Source: Actinomycetes bacterium
GTDB lineage: Bacteria; Actinomycetota; Acidimicrobiia; Acidimicrobiales; Ilumatobacteraceae
DNA: 41,283 nucleotides
Direction: 5' to 3'
Assembly: GCA_027491335.1 (NCBI GenBank)
Contig: JAIXWJ010000045.1
Coordinates: 1 to 41,283, forward strand
The notes beneath the pieces are model-generated. The model saw nothing but the letters and a program-made list of their open reading frames with translations. It was not told the origin of the DNA and made no database searches. Every line of letters starts with the position of its first letter. Within the stretch, counting starts at the first letter, position 1. Positions 23,225-31,812 of the stretch are shown in pieces. A program made the translations under genes and the position numbers.

Positions 23225-25729
23225 TCAGTCCCCGAAGATGTCGATCTCGACCATCTCGGGATCGGCCATGATCTGCTCGTTCGTGAACAACACGTCGCGC
23301 CAGTTCCTATTGCTGAACCGCTCCAACTGAGCGTCGAACAAGGGCGATGTGCGATCACCCGTGTTGGAGTACGTGAGGAGCGCCCATGCTCGTGGTGCAC
23401 CCTGCGTGTAGTCCACTGTCATGATGAAGCTGGTGCCGTAGTTGATGGGGTAACCATCGACGGTGAGCGTCGTGCCGGGCGCGACCCGGTCGCCACGCGA
23501 TGGAACGGTTTCCGTGGACGAACCGAGTCCACCCCAGCTGACCACGTTGGTGACGCCGTCGCTGCCGAGGCCTCCGGGGACCGGAATGCGAGTGGCCGCG
23601 CGGGGCGCGTACTGCGTCTCGCGCAAGGTCGCGTCGGGCGTACGTCCGCCCAACTCGAGCACCTTCACCGCTTGACCGAGAGCCACCAACACGGGGTCGT
23701 CACCGGTGGCGGGCGCCGGTGCCATACCGCTCGGGGTCTCTTGGGGTTGCGCGGGATCAAACGGAGTTTCCCAGATCGACGGGAACATCCCGAGAGCCGA
23801 CACACGACCGAGCCACTCGCGGAACAGAGGAGCCCCGGGTGCATCGAGGTCGAATGTTCCGCTCCAGTCCGACAGCACCGCACACGCCTCTTTGAGATCC
23901 ACCTGACCAGCTTCGATGACAGCCGTACCGTCCGACGCGTTCACGGCTGGAATCACGATCGTCGTAACGGCCGTGCATCGCTGAACGAGCGGCGTGATGA
24001 ACTGATACGCGGCGTAGGAGGTGTTATTGACCGACGCGTCCCGCAGTTCTTCGCCGGAAAACAGTCCGTCATCACCGGCAGCACTTCCGTCGGACAGTAT
24101 GCGCAGGTTTTCACGAGTACGTAGCGAGCGCGCGGTGTTCTGCTCGCCGTGCAGGATCGAATAGTTGCCACTCAGGGTTCCGGCTCCGTCGGCCACCCAG
24201 AAACTGTCGTTGGCGTTGAACACGAAATCGGTGCGCTCCGTCATGGGCAGTTCGCTCCACGGAACCAGGCCCGGATCACGCGCCCCTTCCTGTTCTTCCC
24301 AACGGTTGATGCTCTTGGAACCGTCGAGCACGATGGCGCCGCTCTGTCGACCGATGGCGGCGATTCCGCCCGCGGCGATCTGCGCCTTGTACTCGGCCTC
24401 GGCTTCGGCCGACAGATTCGGTGTGGCCGACACGTCGGCGTACCAAGCGCGGCCGTCGTTGCTGACCGCGATGGTGTTGAACAGCGGCACGCCCTGGAAC
24501 GTCTCGTGGGCGGCGATGAACTCGTCGAGATTCTGGGCGCGTCCCATCGCGCTGTACTGCTCGATGAACTCGTCGTTGTTGATGTTGGCGTCGCGATACG
24601 TGGTGACCATCGAGTTCGACCAACCGATGCCCGGGAAGTCGAGGATCGGCCCGTACTCGCTGAACCACAGCGTGCGCGTGACCGGACTGGTCGAGCCGTC
24701 CTCGCCCAACACGTCGACGCTGAACTCGCGCGGCTTCATCGCGACCTTCTCGCCGTCCACCAAATAGGTGGTGGGATCCGACGGATCGAGGTTCAACGTG
24801 TAGGCGGTGAACCGGCTACCCGCCGACACCGTGTGGGTCCACGCGAAGTTCTCGGTGAACCCGATTCCGATGCCGGGCACGCCGGTGAGGTTGGCGCCGT
24901 AGATGTCGATCTCGCCCGGAACGGTGAGGTGAACCTCCCAGAAGCGCAACTCGCCCTCCCACGGGAAGTGCGGGTTGGCCACCAAGACTCCGCCTTGGCC
25001 GCCCTCCACCAAGTCGCTACCGACGGCCCAGCCATTGCTGGCCATGGGAGTGGGAGCCAACTCGGGAGCCGAGTACGACGCCGGTTGAGCCCCGGCCGTG
25101 GGCGGGGTCGCGGTGGCGATGTACTGAGCAAGACGCGAACCGGACGCGTTCAATGCGATGGAGCGGGCGTAGGTGTACACGTCCTCGCCGGTGACGGGAC
25201 GCACCCAATCGGCGCCCGCGCACCAGCCGGTGAGACCGTCGGTGCCCACGGCTTCCAGATGCGCGTTCCAGCCGGCCGCGAAGGATTCGAACTGGTCGGT
25301 GATCTCGGGGGACGCGATCAGATAATCGGCCCGAGCGAGCTCGTTGATGCCGATGGACTTCCACGCGAAGTCACTGTTGACGTTGGCGTCGCCGTCGCCG
25401 GCGCCCAAGGCGGCCGCGCGAGTGCTGGTGATCTTCAGCATCTGGTCCGCGAGTGAGCAAGCGTGATCCTGACCACTGGCGTACCCCTGTCCGAAGAAGA
25501 GGCCCTTCATGTCGTCGGCCACGATGTGGGGAACTCCGTCGCTCGTGCGACGAATGGTGGCCTCGTACAGATGATCACCCTCGGCCTGCTCGACCACGGT
25601 CGTGGTGCCGTCGGGCTCGGTGGTGTCGCTGTCTCCCCCACCCGAACAGGCCGTGATCACCACGAGGGCGACCACGGACAATGCGATCGCGGACGATGAC
25701 GAGCGAGTGAACTTCTGGTGACGCTTCAT
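23225..25729 (-). CDS. Penicillin acylase family lipoprotein (S45, Ntn hydrolase)
   Basis: 834 aa with a lipoprotein signal (SAIALSVVALVVITACSGGG, lipobox ITAC). The precursor would mature by self-cleavage before Ser231 in ASNGWAVGSDL, the catalytic N-terminal nucleophile of the beta chain. The alpha chain before it (about 60-230) and the beta-chain motifs (NPHFPWEGELRFWEVHL, IGFTENFAWTHTVS, NDSFWVADG) fit penicillin/acyl-homoserine-lactone acylases. It would hydrolyse an amide bond outside the membrane; substrates in the family range from beta-lactams to acyl-homoserine lactones and aculeacin, so none is assigned. ATG 25729 lies 28 bp after the helicase stop on the same strand, so the genes may be co-transcribed. 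Confidence 0.9.
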   Translation of the reverse strand: MKRHQKFTRSSSSAIALSVVALVVITACSGGGDSDTTEPDGTTTVVEQAEGDHLYEATIRRTSDGVPHIVADDMKGLFFGQGYASGQDHACSLADQMLKITSTRAAALGAGDGDANVNSDFAWKSIGINELARADYLIASPEITDQFESFAAGWNAHLEAVGTDGLTGWCAGADWVRPVTGEDVYTYARSIALNASGSRLAQYIATATPPTAGAQPASYSAPELAPTPMASNGWAVGSDLVEGGQGGVLVANPHFPWEGELRFWEVHLTVPGEIDIYGANLTGVPGIGIGFTENFAWTHTVSAGSRFTAYTLNLDPSDPTTYLVDGEKVAMKPREFSVDVLGEDGSTSPVTRTLWFSEYGPILDFPGIGWSNSMVTTYRDANINNDEFIEQYSAMGRAQNLDEFIAAHETFQGVPLFNTIAVSNDGRAWYADVSATPNLSAEAEAEYKAQIAAGGIAAIGRQSGAIVLDGSKSINRWEEQEGARDPGLVPWSELPMTERTDFVFNANDSFWVADGAGTLSGNYSILHGEQNTARSLRTRENLRILSDGSAAGDDGLFSGEELRDASVNNTSYAAYQFITPLVQRCTAVTTIVIPAVNASDGTAVIEAGQVDLKEACAVLSDWSGTFDLDAPGAPLFREWLGRVSALGMFPSIWETPFDPAQPQETPSGMAPAPATGDDPVLVALGQAVKVLELGGRTPDATLRETQYAPRAATRIPVPGGLGSDGVTNVVSWGGLGSSTETVPSRGDRVAPGTTLTVDGYPINYGTSFIMTVDYTQGAPRAWALLTYSNTGDRTSPLFDAQLERFSNRNWRDVLFTNEQIMADPEMVEIDIFGD

Positions 25730-25757
25730 GACAGAGAGTGTGTCACCTCCACCACGC

Positions 25758-27167
25758 TCAACGACGGTTTCGCGTCTCCTTGTTGCGAGCCGCGGAACCG
25801 CGTCCCCGCTCACGATGCGGCTGACGGCGCTCGACCCGTCCGCTGCCCTCGTTGCCCGACACCGGAATTCCGGTCCAGGTGGCGGTGACACCGGCCTTGG
25901 ACAAGAGATGCCGCACCTCACCCACTTGCGACGGGGAGGCGATGGTCACCACGCGTCCGGCGGCCCCGGCGCGGGCCGTGCGACCGGAGCGGTGGGTGTA
26001 GGCCTTGTGCTCCACCGGCGGATCCGCGTGAACGACCAACGGCACGTCATCCACGTGGATTCCACGTGCGGCGATGTCGGTGGCCACCAACGCGGTGGCG
26101 GTTCCGTCGGAGAACGCGGCCAGATTGCGCTCGCGCGCCGTCTGCGAAAGGTTGCCGTGCATGTCCACGGCGGTGACGCCGAACGTCTTCAACTTGGCGG
26201 CCATTTGCTTGGCGCGGTGCTTGGTGCGCGTGAAGATCACGACGCGTTCGGTGCGAGCGAACTCGGCGACGGCCGCCAAACGATCGGCGTCCTCCACCAC
26301 CAACACGCTGTGATCGAGCAACACCGGTGCTTCCACTTCGGCGGCGTGCGACACCGGATCGTCGAGGTAGCGCGACACGATGGCGTCCACTCCCCCGGCC
26401 AACGTGGCCGAGAACAACATGCGCTGACCCTTCTTCGGCGTGGCGTCCAGAATGCGCTTCACCATGGGCAAGAAACCCTGATCGGCCATGTGATCGGCCT
26501 CGTCGATGACGGTGATCTCGATGCGATCGAGGCGCGCGTCACCCTCGCCCATGTGATCGATGAGACGACCGGGACAGGCCACCACGATCTCGGCGCCGGC
26601 GCGCAAGCCGTCGCGTTGCGGTCCGTGGCCGACGCCACCGAAGATGGTGATCACGCGCAGACCCACCGCCATGGCCAAGGGTTCGATGACCCCGGCCACC
26701 TGAGTGGCCAGTTCGCGCGTGGGCACCAACACCAACGCGCGCGGGCGATTGGGTTGACGCGGCGTCTTGGTGGCGGCCAGGCGAGCCACCAACGGAAGTG
26801 CGAACGCGATGGTCTTGCCCGAGCCGGTGCGGCCCTGACCCAACACGTCGCGACCGGCCAACGAGTCCGGCAAGGTGACGGCCTGAATGGAGAACGGATC
26901 GGTGACCCCGGTGGCGGCCAACACTCCGGCCAAGGTGGCGGGCACGCCCACCTTCACGAAACCATTGTCCGGGCCCACCTCGATGGGCTCGATGCGCTGG
27001 GGGGCCGGCCGGGCGGCCGCCGGCGCCGGAGCGCCCTGACGATCACGACGCGGTCCGCCAGAACGAGCCGGTCGACGTCCACCAGCGTTTCGGGTACCAG
27101 TGCCCGACGGGGACGAGTTCGGGCGACGGCGCGGTCCACCGCGCCCGCCAGAGGAGGGGGTTGCCAT
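25758..27167 (-). CDS. DEAD-box RNA helicase
   Basis: 469 aa. All DEAD motifs are present: Q motif FSIQAVTLP, motif I GQGRTGSGKT, Ia PTRELA, Ib TPGR replaced by CPGR, II DEAD in VIDEADHM, III SAT in LFSATL, and in the second RecA domain ALVATDIAARGIHV and VI HRSGRTARAG. The first 60 residues and the C terminus are basic, disordered and Gly/Arg/Pro-rich, typical of RhlE-like helicases that act on structured mRNA or rRNA. ATG 27167 is preceded by AAAGGACA; the longer open frame upstream is not coding-like. It is divergent from the sulfur operon (170-bp gap). Confidence 0.93.
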   Translation of the reverse strand: MATPSSGGRGGPRRRPNSSPSGTGTRNAGGRRPARSGGPRRDRQGAPAPAAARPAPQRIEPIEVGPDNGFVKVGVPATLAGVLAATGVTDPFSIQAVTLPDSLAGRDVLGQGRTGSGKTIAFALPLVARLAATKTPRQPNRPRALVLVPTRELATQVAGVIEPLAMAVGLRVITIFGGVGHGPQRDGLRAGAEIVVACPGRLIDHMGEGDARLDRIEITVIDEADHMADQGFLPMVKRILDATPKKGQRMLFSATLAGGVDAIVSRYLDDPVSHAAEVEAPVLLDHSVLVVEDADRLAAVAEFARTERVVIFTRTKHRAKQMAAKLKTFGVTAVDMHGNLSQTARERNLAAFSDGTATALVATDIAARGIHVDDVPLVVHADPPVEHKAYTHRSGRTARAGAAGRVVTIASPSQVGEVRHLLSKAGVTATWTGIPVSGNEGSGRVERRQPHRERGRGSAARNKETRNRR

Positions 27168-27325
27168 ATGAGTGTGTCCTTTACAGGTGCCGCGAACCTG
27201 TCCGGGATGACACGCCTCGCTTGGGCCATGTGGCCCCGGCGCCTTTGACCCTACCGAGAAAGCCCTGCATAGCGGGCGGATATGGATTGTTGGTATTCCC
27301 GATAGAAATAGTCGTGAATCAGGGG

Positions 27326-27331
27326 TAGCCT
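27326..27331 (+). promoter_or_regulatory. -10 element of the sulfate assimilation operon
   Basis: TAGCCT lies 6 nt before ATG 27338, so cysH is probably leaderless. In the 170 bp to the divergent helicase gene I see a short symmetric TAT-TCCCG-ATA but no recognised sulfur-regulator site and no -35 box. Confidence 0.45.
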
Positions 27332-27337
27332 GCCCAC

Positions 27338-28024
27338 ATGAGCGCTCTGACCACGGCTTTACCGTCCGATATCGCCGACGATGACGCCGCTGGCATCGTG
27401 GCCTGGGCGGGCCGAACCTTCGGATCCGGCCTGGTCCTGACCGCCAGTTTCGAGGATCCGGTGCTCGTGCATCTGGTGGCCACGCACGCACCCGGCACGC
27501 CGATCGTCGTGCTCGACACGCAATATCTGTTCGCCGAAACCAAGTGGTTGATCGACAACCTGCATCGCCGTTTGAAGTTCCCGCTCGAAGTGTTCGAGCC
27601 CGCGGCCGACGTGGTGCCCGACGATCAGTGGCAGTTCGACGTGGAGGGTTGCTGCGCGCGGCGCAAGGTCGAACCGCTCGCGCGCGCTCTGTCGGGGCGC
27701 AGTGGTTGGATCACCGGAATCCGTCGGGTCGACGGACCCACTCGCGCCGACACACCGATCGTGCAGTTCGACGCGGCCCGTGACATCACCAAGATCAATC
27801 CCCTCGCGGCATGGAGCGACGAACGCCTCGAGCAATACATCGTCGATCACGCACTCCCCCGCAATCCGCTCACCGAGCGCGGTTACCCGTCCATCGGCTG
27901 CTGGCCCTGCACTCGTCCGGTGGCACCGGGCGAGGACAAGCGCGCCGGACGCTGGTCCGGACACAACAAGACCGAATGCGGACTTCACGTTTCCCCCACC
28001 AAGAGCTCTTCCCCCAAGAGCTGA
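27338..28024 (+). CDS. cysH: Adenylyl-sulfate (APS) reductase, [4Fe-4S] type
   Basis: 228 aa. Reduces APS to sulfite and AMP with thioredoxin. The cysteine pattern is that of the iron-sulfur APS reductases, not of PAPS reductase: GCCARRK (CC pair, about residues 106-107), then SIGCWPC (C-x-x-C), and the catalytic C-terminal ECGLH. The nucleotide-binding region (LVLTASFEDPVLVHLV, with SFED in place of the usual SGGxxS-like loop) and VLDTQYLFAET are in place. First gene of the operon cysH-cysD-cysN-siroheme genes-sulfite reductase; no APS kinase gene (cysC) is present, which agrees with direct APS reduction. Confidence 0.95.
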   Translation: MSALTTALPSDIADDDAAGIVAWAGRTFGSGLVLTASFEDPVLVHLVATHAPGTPIVVLDTQYLFAETKWLIDNLHRRLKFPLEVFEPAADVVPDDQWQFDVEGCCARRKVEPLARALSGRSGWITGIRRVDGPTRADTPIVQFDAARDITKINPLAAWSDERLEQYIVDHALPRNPLTERGYPSIGCWPCTRPVAPGEDKRAGRWSGHNKTECGLHVSPTKSSSPKS

Positions 28025-28043
28025 CCACCCCACAGGACACGAC

Positions 28044-28976
28044 ATGACTCTCATCGACAACCGACTCGACAGCATCCGCGACGACGAAGGACTCGACGAA
28101 CTCGAGGACGAAGCCATCACCATCATCCGCGAGGTCGCGGCCGAGACGCGCGCACCGGTGTTGCTCTTCTCCGGCGGCAAGGACTCGGCCGTGCTGTTGC
28201 ACCTGGCCGCCAAGGCATTCCGACCCGGCAATCTTCCTTTCCCCGTCATGCACGTGGACACCGGCCACAACTTCGATGAGGTCATCGAGTACCGCGACCA
28301 ACTGGTGAAGGATTACAACGTTCGTCTCGTGGTGGCCAGCGTGCAGGCCAGCATCGATGCCGGTCGCGTGGTGGAAGAGACGGGTCCGCGCGCCAGTCGC
28401 AATCGTCTGCAGTCGGTCACGTTGCTCGACGCCATCGCCGAGCATCAGTTCGACGCGGCGTTCGGCGGCGGACGACGCGACGAGGACAAGGCGCGCGCCA
28501 AGGAGCGCATCTTGTCGTTCCGCGATCGCTTCGGCCAGTGGGAGCCGCGCGCGCAGCGTCCCGAACCGTGGAACATGCTGAACGCCAAGATCCGCACCGG
28601 CGAGCACCTGCGGGCGTTCCCGTTGTCGAACTGGACCGAACTCGACATCTGGCGTTACATCGCTCGCGAGGAAGTGCCGTTGCCGTCGATCTACTACTCG
28701 CATCGACGCGTCGTCATCGAACGCAACGGAATGCTGTTGAGCGTCGGTGGTCCCGTCGTCGCCGAGCCGGGCGAGGTTCCTTTCGAGGAGACCGTGCGCT
28801 ACCGCACCGTCGGTGACGCCAGCTGCACGGGTGCGGTGCGCTCGACCGCGGCCAACGTTCACGACGTCATCGCCGAGGTGGCCGCGGCCCGCATCACCGA
28901 GCGCGGCGCCACGCGCGCCGACGACAACTTCTCGGACTCCGCCATGGAGGACCGCAAGCGCGAGGGGTACTTCTGA
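28044..28976 (+). CDS. cysD: Sulfate adenylyltransferase subunit 2
   Basis: 310 aa PP-loop ATPase that adenylates sulfate to APS together with CysN. Clear motifs are the PP-loop FSGGKDSAVLLHLA (about residues 46-59), MHVDTGHNFDEVIEYRD, AFGGGRRDEDKARAKER, FPLSNWTELDIWRYI and the C-terminal SAMEDRKREGYF. ATG 28044 lies 20 bp after cysH and is preceded by AGGA. The stop overlaps the cysN start by one base (TGATG). Strong family match; length normal. Confidence 0.96.
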   Translation: MTLIDNRLDSIRDDEGLDELEDEAITIIREVAAETRAPVLLFSGGKDSAVLLHLAAKAFRPGNLPFPVMHVDTGHNFDEVIEYRDQLVKDYNVRLVVASVQASIDAGRVVEETGPRASRNRLQSVTLLDAIAEHQFDAAFGGGRRDEDKARAKERILSFRDRFGQWEPRAQRPEPWNMLNAKIRTGEHLRAFPLSNWTELDIWRYIAREEVPLPSIYYSHRRVVIERNGMLLSVGGPVVAEPGEVPFEETVRYRTVGDASCTGAVRSTAANVHDVIAEVAAARITERGATRADDNFSDSAMEDRKREGYF

Positions 28977-30229
28977 TGGTTCTGCGCATCGCCACCGCGG
29001 GCTCGGTCGACGACGGCAAGAGCACCCTCATCGGTCGTCTGTTGCACGACACCAAGACCGTGTTCGAGGACCAGTTGGCCTCGGTCGAAAAGGCCAGCCT
29101 TCGCTACGGCGACGGATCGCTGAACCTGGCGTTGCTCACCGACGGCCTGCGCGCCGAACGCGAGCAGGGAATCACCATCGACGTCGCCTATCGCTATTTC
29201 GCCACCCCAAAGCGCACGTTCGTGGTGGCCGACACCCCCGGCCACGCGCAATACACGCGCAACATGGTCACGGGTGCCTCGGTCAGCGACGTGGCCATAG
29301 TGCTGGTGGACGCGCGCAACGGACTCACCGAGCAGACCCGACGCCACCTGTTCGTGGCCTCGCTGCTCGGCGTCAAGCAGGTGATGCTGGCCGTCAACAA
29401 GATGGATCTGGTGGACTTCTCGCGCGATCGTTACGACGAGATCGTGGCCGCGGCCACCGCTCACGCCACGGCGCTGCCGGCTCCCGTCACGTTGAACCCG
29501 TTGCCCATCTCGGCGTTGCTCGGCGACAACGTGGTCGATTCCTCCGACAACATGCCGTGGTTCACCGGCCGCCCGTTGCTGGAGCAACTGGAGACCCTCG
29601 AACTGGACGACGACCAGAACATCGGCGCTCGCTTGTCGGTGCAGTGGGTCATCCGGCCCTACAGCACCGAGCACCACGACTACCGCGGACTGGCCGGTCG
29701 TCTCACCGGCGGCACCTTGGCCATTGGTGATCGCGTGCGAGTGTTGCCCGGCGCGCAACAGTCCACCGTCATCGGCATCGATCGTGGCGGCGTGCCGCAG
29801 GAGACCGCCGAACCCGGCGAAGCCATCAGCATCCAACTCGCCGACGACATCGACATCAGTCGTGGCGACGTGGTGGTGACGGTGGCGGCGCACAAGCCTC
29901 CGGTGGTCGCCGATCAGATCGTGGCCGACGTCTCCTGGATGGTGGACAAGCCCCTCGAGGTGGGCAGTCGTTGGATCATCAAGCATCTCACCCGCACCGC
30001 CAAGGCATTCGTGAGCGCCATCGAAACGCGACACGACGTGGTGACGGCGGCGCAGCATTCCACCGAGCGTCTCGAACTGAACGATCTCGGTCGCGTGCAC
30101 CTGAACGTGTCGGTGCCCTTGGTGGTGGATCTCTACGACGATCATCGCCCGGGCGGAGCCGCCATCCTCGTGGACGAGGCCACCGGCATGACGTGCGCCG
30201 CGTTGATGATCCGCGGATTCGACGAATGA
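28976..30229 (+). CDS. cysN: Sulfate adenylyltransferase subunit 1 (GTPase)
   Basis: 417-aa EF-Tu-like GTPase that couples GTP hydrolysis to sulfate adenylation by CysD. Motifs: G1 GSVDDGKSTL, G2/switch REQGITIDVAYRYF, G3 DTPGHAQY, G4 NKMD, then two beta-barrel domains (YRGLAGRLTGGTLAIGDRV). There is no fused APS-kinase (CysC) domain, so the product APS goes straight to the CysH reductase. The start overlaps cysD by 1 nt and the stop overlaps the next start by 4 nt (ATGA). Confidence 0.96.
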   Translation: MVLRIATAGSVDDGKSTLIGRLLHDTKTVFEDQLASVEKASLRYGDGSLNLALLTDGLRAEREQGITIDVAYRYFATPKRTFVVADTPGHAQYTRNMVTGASVSDVAIVLVDARNGLTEQTRRHLFVASLLGVKQVMLAVNKMDLVDFSRDRYDEIVAAATAHATALPAPVTLNPLPISALLGDNVVDSSDNMPWFTGRPLLEQLETLELDDDQNIGARLSVQWVIRPYSTEHHDYRGLAGRLTGGTLAIGDRVRVLPGAQQSTVIGIDRGGVPQETAEPGEAISIQLADDIDISRGDVVVTVAAHKPPVVADQIVADVSWMVDKPLEVGSRWIIKHLTRTAKAFVSAIETRHDVVTAAQHSTERLELNDLGRVHLNVSVPLVVDLYDDHRPGGAAILVDEATGMTCAALMIRGFDE

Positions 30230-30810
30230 ACCAGTTCCCCGTGAACCTCAACCTGGCCGGCAAGCCGGTGCTGGTGGTGGGCGCCGGTCGCATCGCGTTG
30301 CGCAAGACCGAGCAACTCTTGGCCTGCGACGCCGCCGTCACGGTGATGGCACCGAACGTGCACGAGGGTTTCGACGCGTTGCCGGTCACGGTGGTGCGCC
30401 GCGAGTACGCCAGCAACGACGTGGCCGGTTTCCGATTGGTCATCACCGCCACGGCGAACCGCGAGGTGGATCAACTCATCCACGACGAGGCCGAAGCCCT
30501 CGGGATCTGGGTGAACTCCGCCGACGACCCCGACCGTTGCACGTTCACTCTGCCCGCCACCGTGCGTCGTGGTGAGCTGTTGATCACGATCTCCACCGCC
30601 GGCGCCAGCCCCGCGTTGTCGTCGTACCTGCGCGCGCGACTGGGCGAAATCATCTCGCCCGACTTCGCGCGCGTCGTCGACGATCTGGCACAACGTCGCG
30701 CGGGCTTCCATGCCGAGGGTCGCAGCACCGAGGACATCGACTGGCGACCGATCATCGAAGAGCTGTTGGCCACGCACGGCATCGATCTGCCCCTGGCGGT
30801 GACCGCGTGA
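30226..30810 (+). CDS. Precorrin-2 dehydrogenase / sirohydrochlorin ferrochelatase (CysG N-terminal, Met8p-like)
   Basis: 194 aa. Oxidises precorrin-2 with NAD+ and inserts Fe2+ to make siroheme, the cofactor of the sulfite reductase encoded downstream. The Rossmann motif is VLVVGAGRIALRK (about residues 15-27); ITATANREVDQLI, VNSADDPDRCTFTLPATVRR and TISTAGASPALSSYLR are standard CysG-N/Met8p segments. Separate from its methyltransferase partner, while E. coli CysG has both in one protein. ATGA overlap with cysN and GTGA overlap with the next gene show tight coupling. Confidence 0.93.
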   Translation: MNQFPVNLNLAGKPVLVVGAGRIALRKTEQLLACDAAVTVMAPNVHEGFDALPVTVVRREYASNDVAGFRLVITATANREVDQLIHDEAEALGIWVNSADDPDRCTFTLPATVRRGELLITISTAGASPALSSYLRARLGEIISPDFARVVDDLAQRRAGFHAEGRSTEDIDWRPIIEELLATHGIDLPLAVTA

Positions 30811-31541
30811 CCGTGTTCCTGGTGGGTGCGGGACCGGGCAGTGCCGATCTGCTCACGGTGAAGGCGGCGCGTCTGGTGGCCAACGCCGACGTGATCGTGC
30901 ACGATCGACTCGCCGATCCGGCAATTCTCGAACTCGCCCGTCCCGGCACCGAGTTCATCGACGTCGGCAAGCAACCGGGCCGTCCCACACCGCAGGAGAT
31001 CATCAACGCTTTGTTGGTGCACCTCGGCCAGCAAGGTTTGAACGTCGTGCGCCTGAAGGGCGGCGATCCGTTCGTGTTCGGTCGTGGCGGCGAAGAGGCC
31101 GACGCCCTGCGCGCGGCCGGGGTTCCTTTCGAAACGGTTCCCGGAATCACGTCGGCCGTCGGTGTTCCGGCGGCGGCGGGCATCCCCGTCACCCATCGCG
31201 GTGTGTCGGCCTCGTTCACCGTGGTCACCGGCCATCGCGAGCGCGGAGGCTCCACGAACGTGGAATGGGAAGCCCTGGCCAAGGTGGGCGGAACCATCGT
31301 CGTGCTCATGGGCGTGGCCGAACGCGCGGTCATCGCCGCGCGCCTGATGAACGGCGGACTCTCACCGGAAACGCCGGTGGCGGCCATTCATTGGGGAACG
31401 CGACCCGAGCAACACACGGTGCGCACGTCGCTGGCCGAACTCGCCGACGCGCTCGTCGAATCGCCGGCCACCATCGTCATCGGCGCGGTGGCGGCCTTCG
31501 ACTTCACCAACACCTCCATCGAGACGGATCTGGTGATCTGA
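30807..31541 (+). CDS. cobA: Uroporphyrinogen-III C-methyltransferase (SUMT)
   Basis: 244 aa. Methylates uroporphyrinogen III twice with S-adenosylmethionine to give precorrin-2, the substrate of the preceding gene's enzyme. Signatures are VFLVGAGPGSADLLTVKA at the N terminus, VIVHDRL, VVRLKGGDPFVFGRGGEE and ETVPGITSAVGVPAAAGIPV; later GTIVVLMGV and HWGTRPEQ. Length is that of a stand-alone SUMT without the uroporphyrinogen synthase fusion seen in some actinobacteria. GTG 30807 overlaps the previous stop as GTGA. Confidence 0.94.
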   Translation: MTVFLVGAGPGSADLLTVKAARLVANADVIVHDRLADPAILELARPGTEFIDVGKQPGRPTPQEIINALLVHLGQQGLNVVRLKGGDPFVFGRGGEEADALRAAGVPFETVPGITSAVGVPAAAGIPVTHRGVSASFTVVTGHRERGGSTNVEWEALAKVGGTIVVLMGVAERAVIAARLMNGGLSPETPVAAIHWGTRPEQHTVRTSLAELADALVESPATIVIGAVAAFDFTNTSIETDLVI

Positions 31542-31542
31542 C

Positions 31543-31800
31543 ATGCGACGCAGCATCGACGACGAACCCATCGGCTTGAACGGACTGCCACCCGGCGCCG
31601 ACGACGCCACACCGGTGTCGTGGGCCGTGGCCATTTGCGACGACTACGACGACGCCGAACCGCGCGTCGTGCTCACCGTCGAAGACATCGGCAACCCCGG
31701 CACCGGACTGGTGGCGCATCTATCCGCCGAACAAACTCGCCGCTTGCGCGGCGCACTGCACGACGCCCTCCGCGAGGTGGGCGAGAACACCGGACGCTAG
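31543..31800 (+). CDS. 85-aa hypothetical protein in the sulfur operon
   Basis: Starts one base after the cobA stop and ends 12 bp before the sulfite reductase, so it belongs to the operon. The first 30 residues are polar and look disordered (SIDDEPIGLNGLPPGADDAT). The rest could be a small alpha/beta fold: SWAVAICDDYDD, RVVLTVEDIGNPGTGLVAHL, then a basic helix (SAEQTRRLRGALHDALREVG). No cysteine to bind metal beyond a single Cys. I do not recognise the family. A helper of sulfite reductase or of siroheme delivery is only a guess from position. Confidence 0.68.
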   Translation: MRRSIDDEPIGLNGLPPGADDATPVSWAVAICDDYDDAEPRVVLTVEDIGNPGTGLVAHLSAEQTRRLRGALHDALREVGENTGR

Positions 31801-31812
31801 GAGAAAGACACC

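Noticed and set aside
25728-27248. 506-aa open frame opposite the DEAD-box helicase
   Set aside because: No family pattern and full overlap with a helicase that has every DEAD motif.
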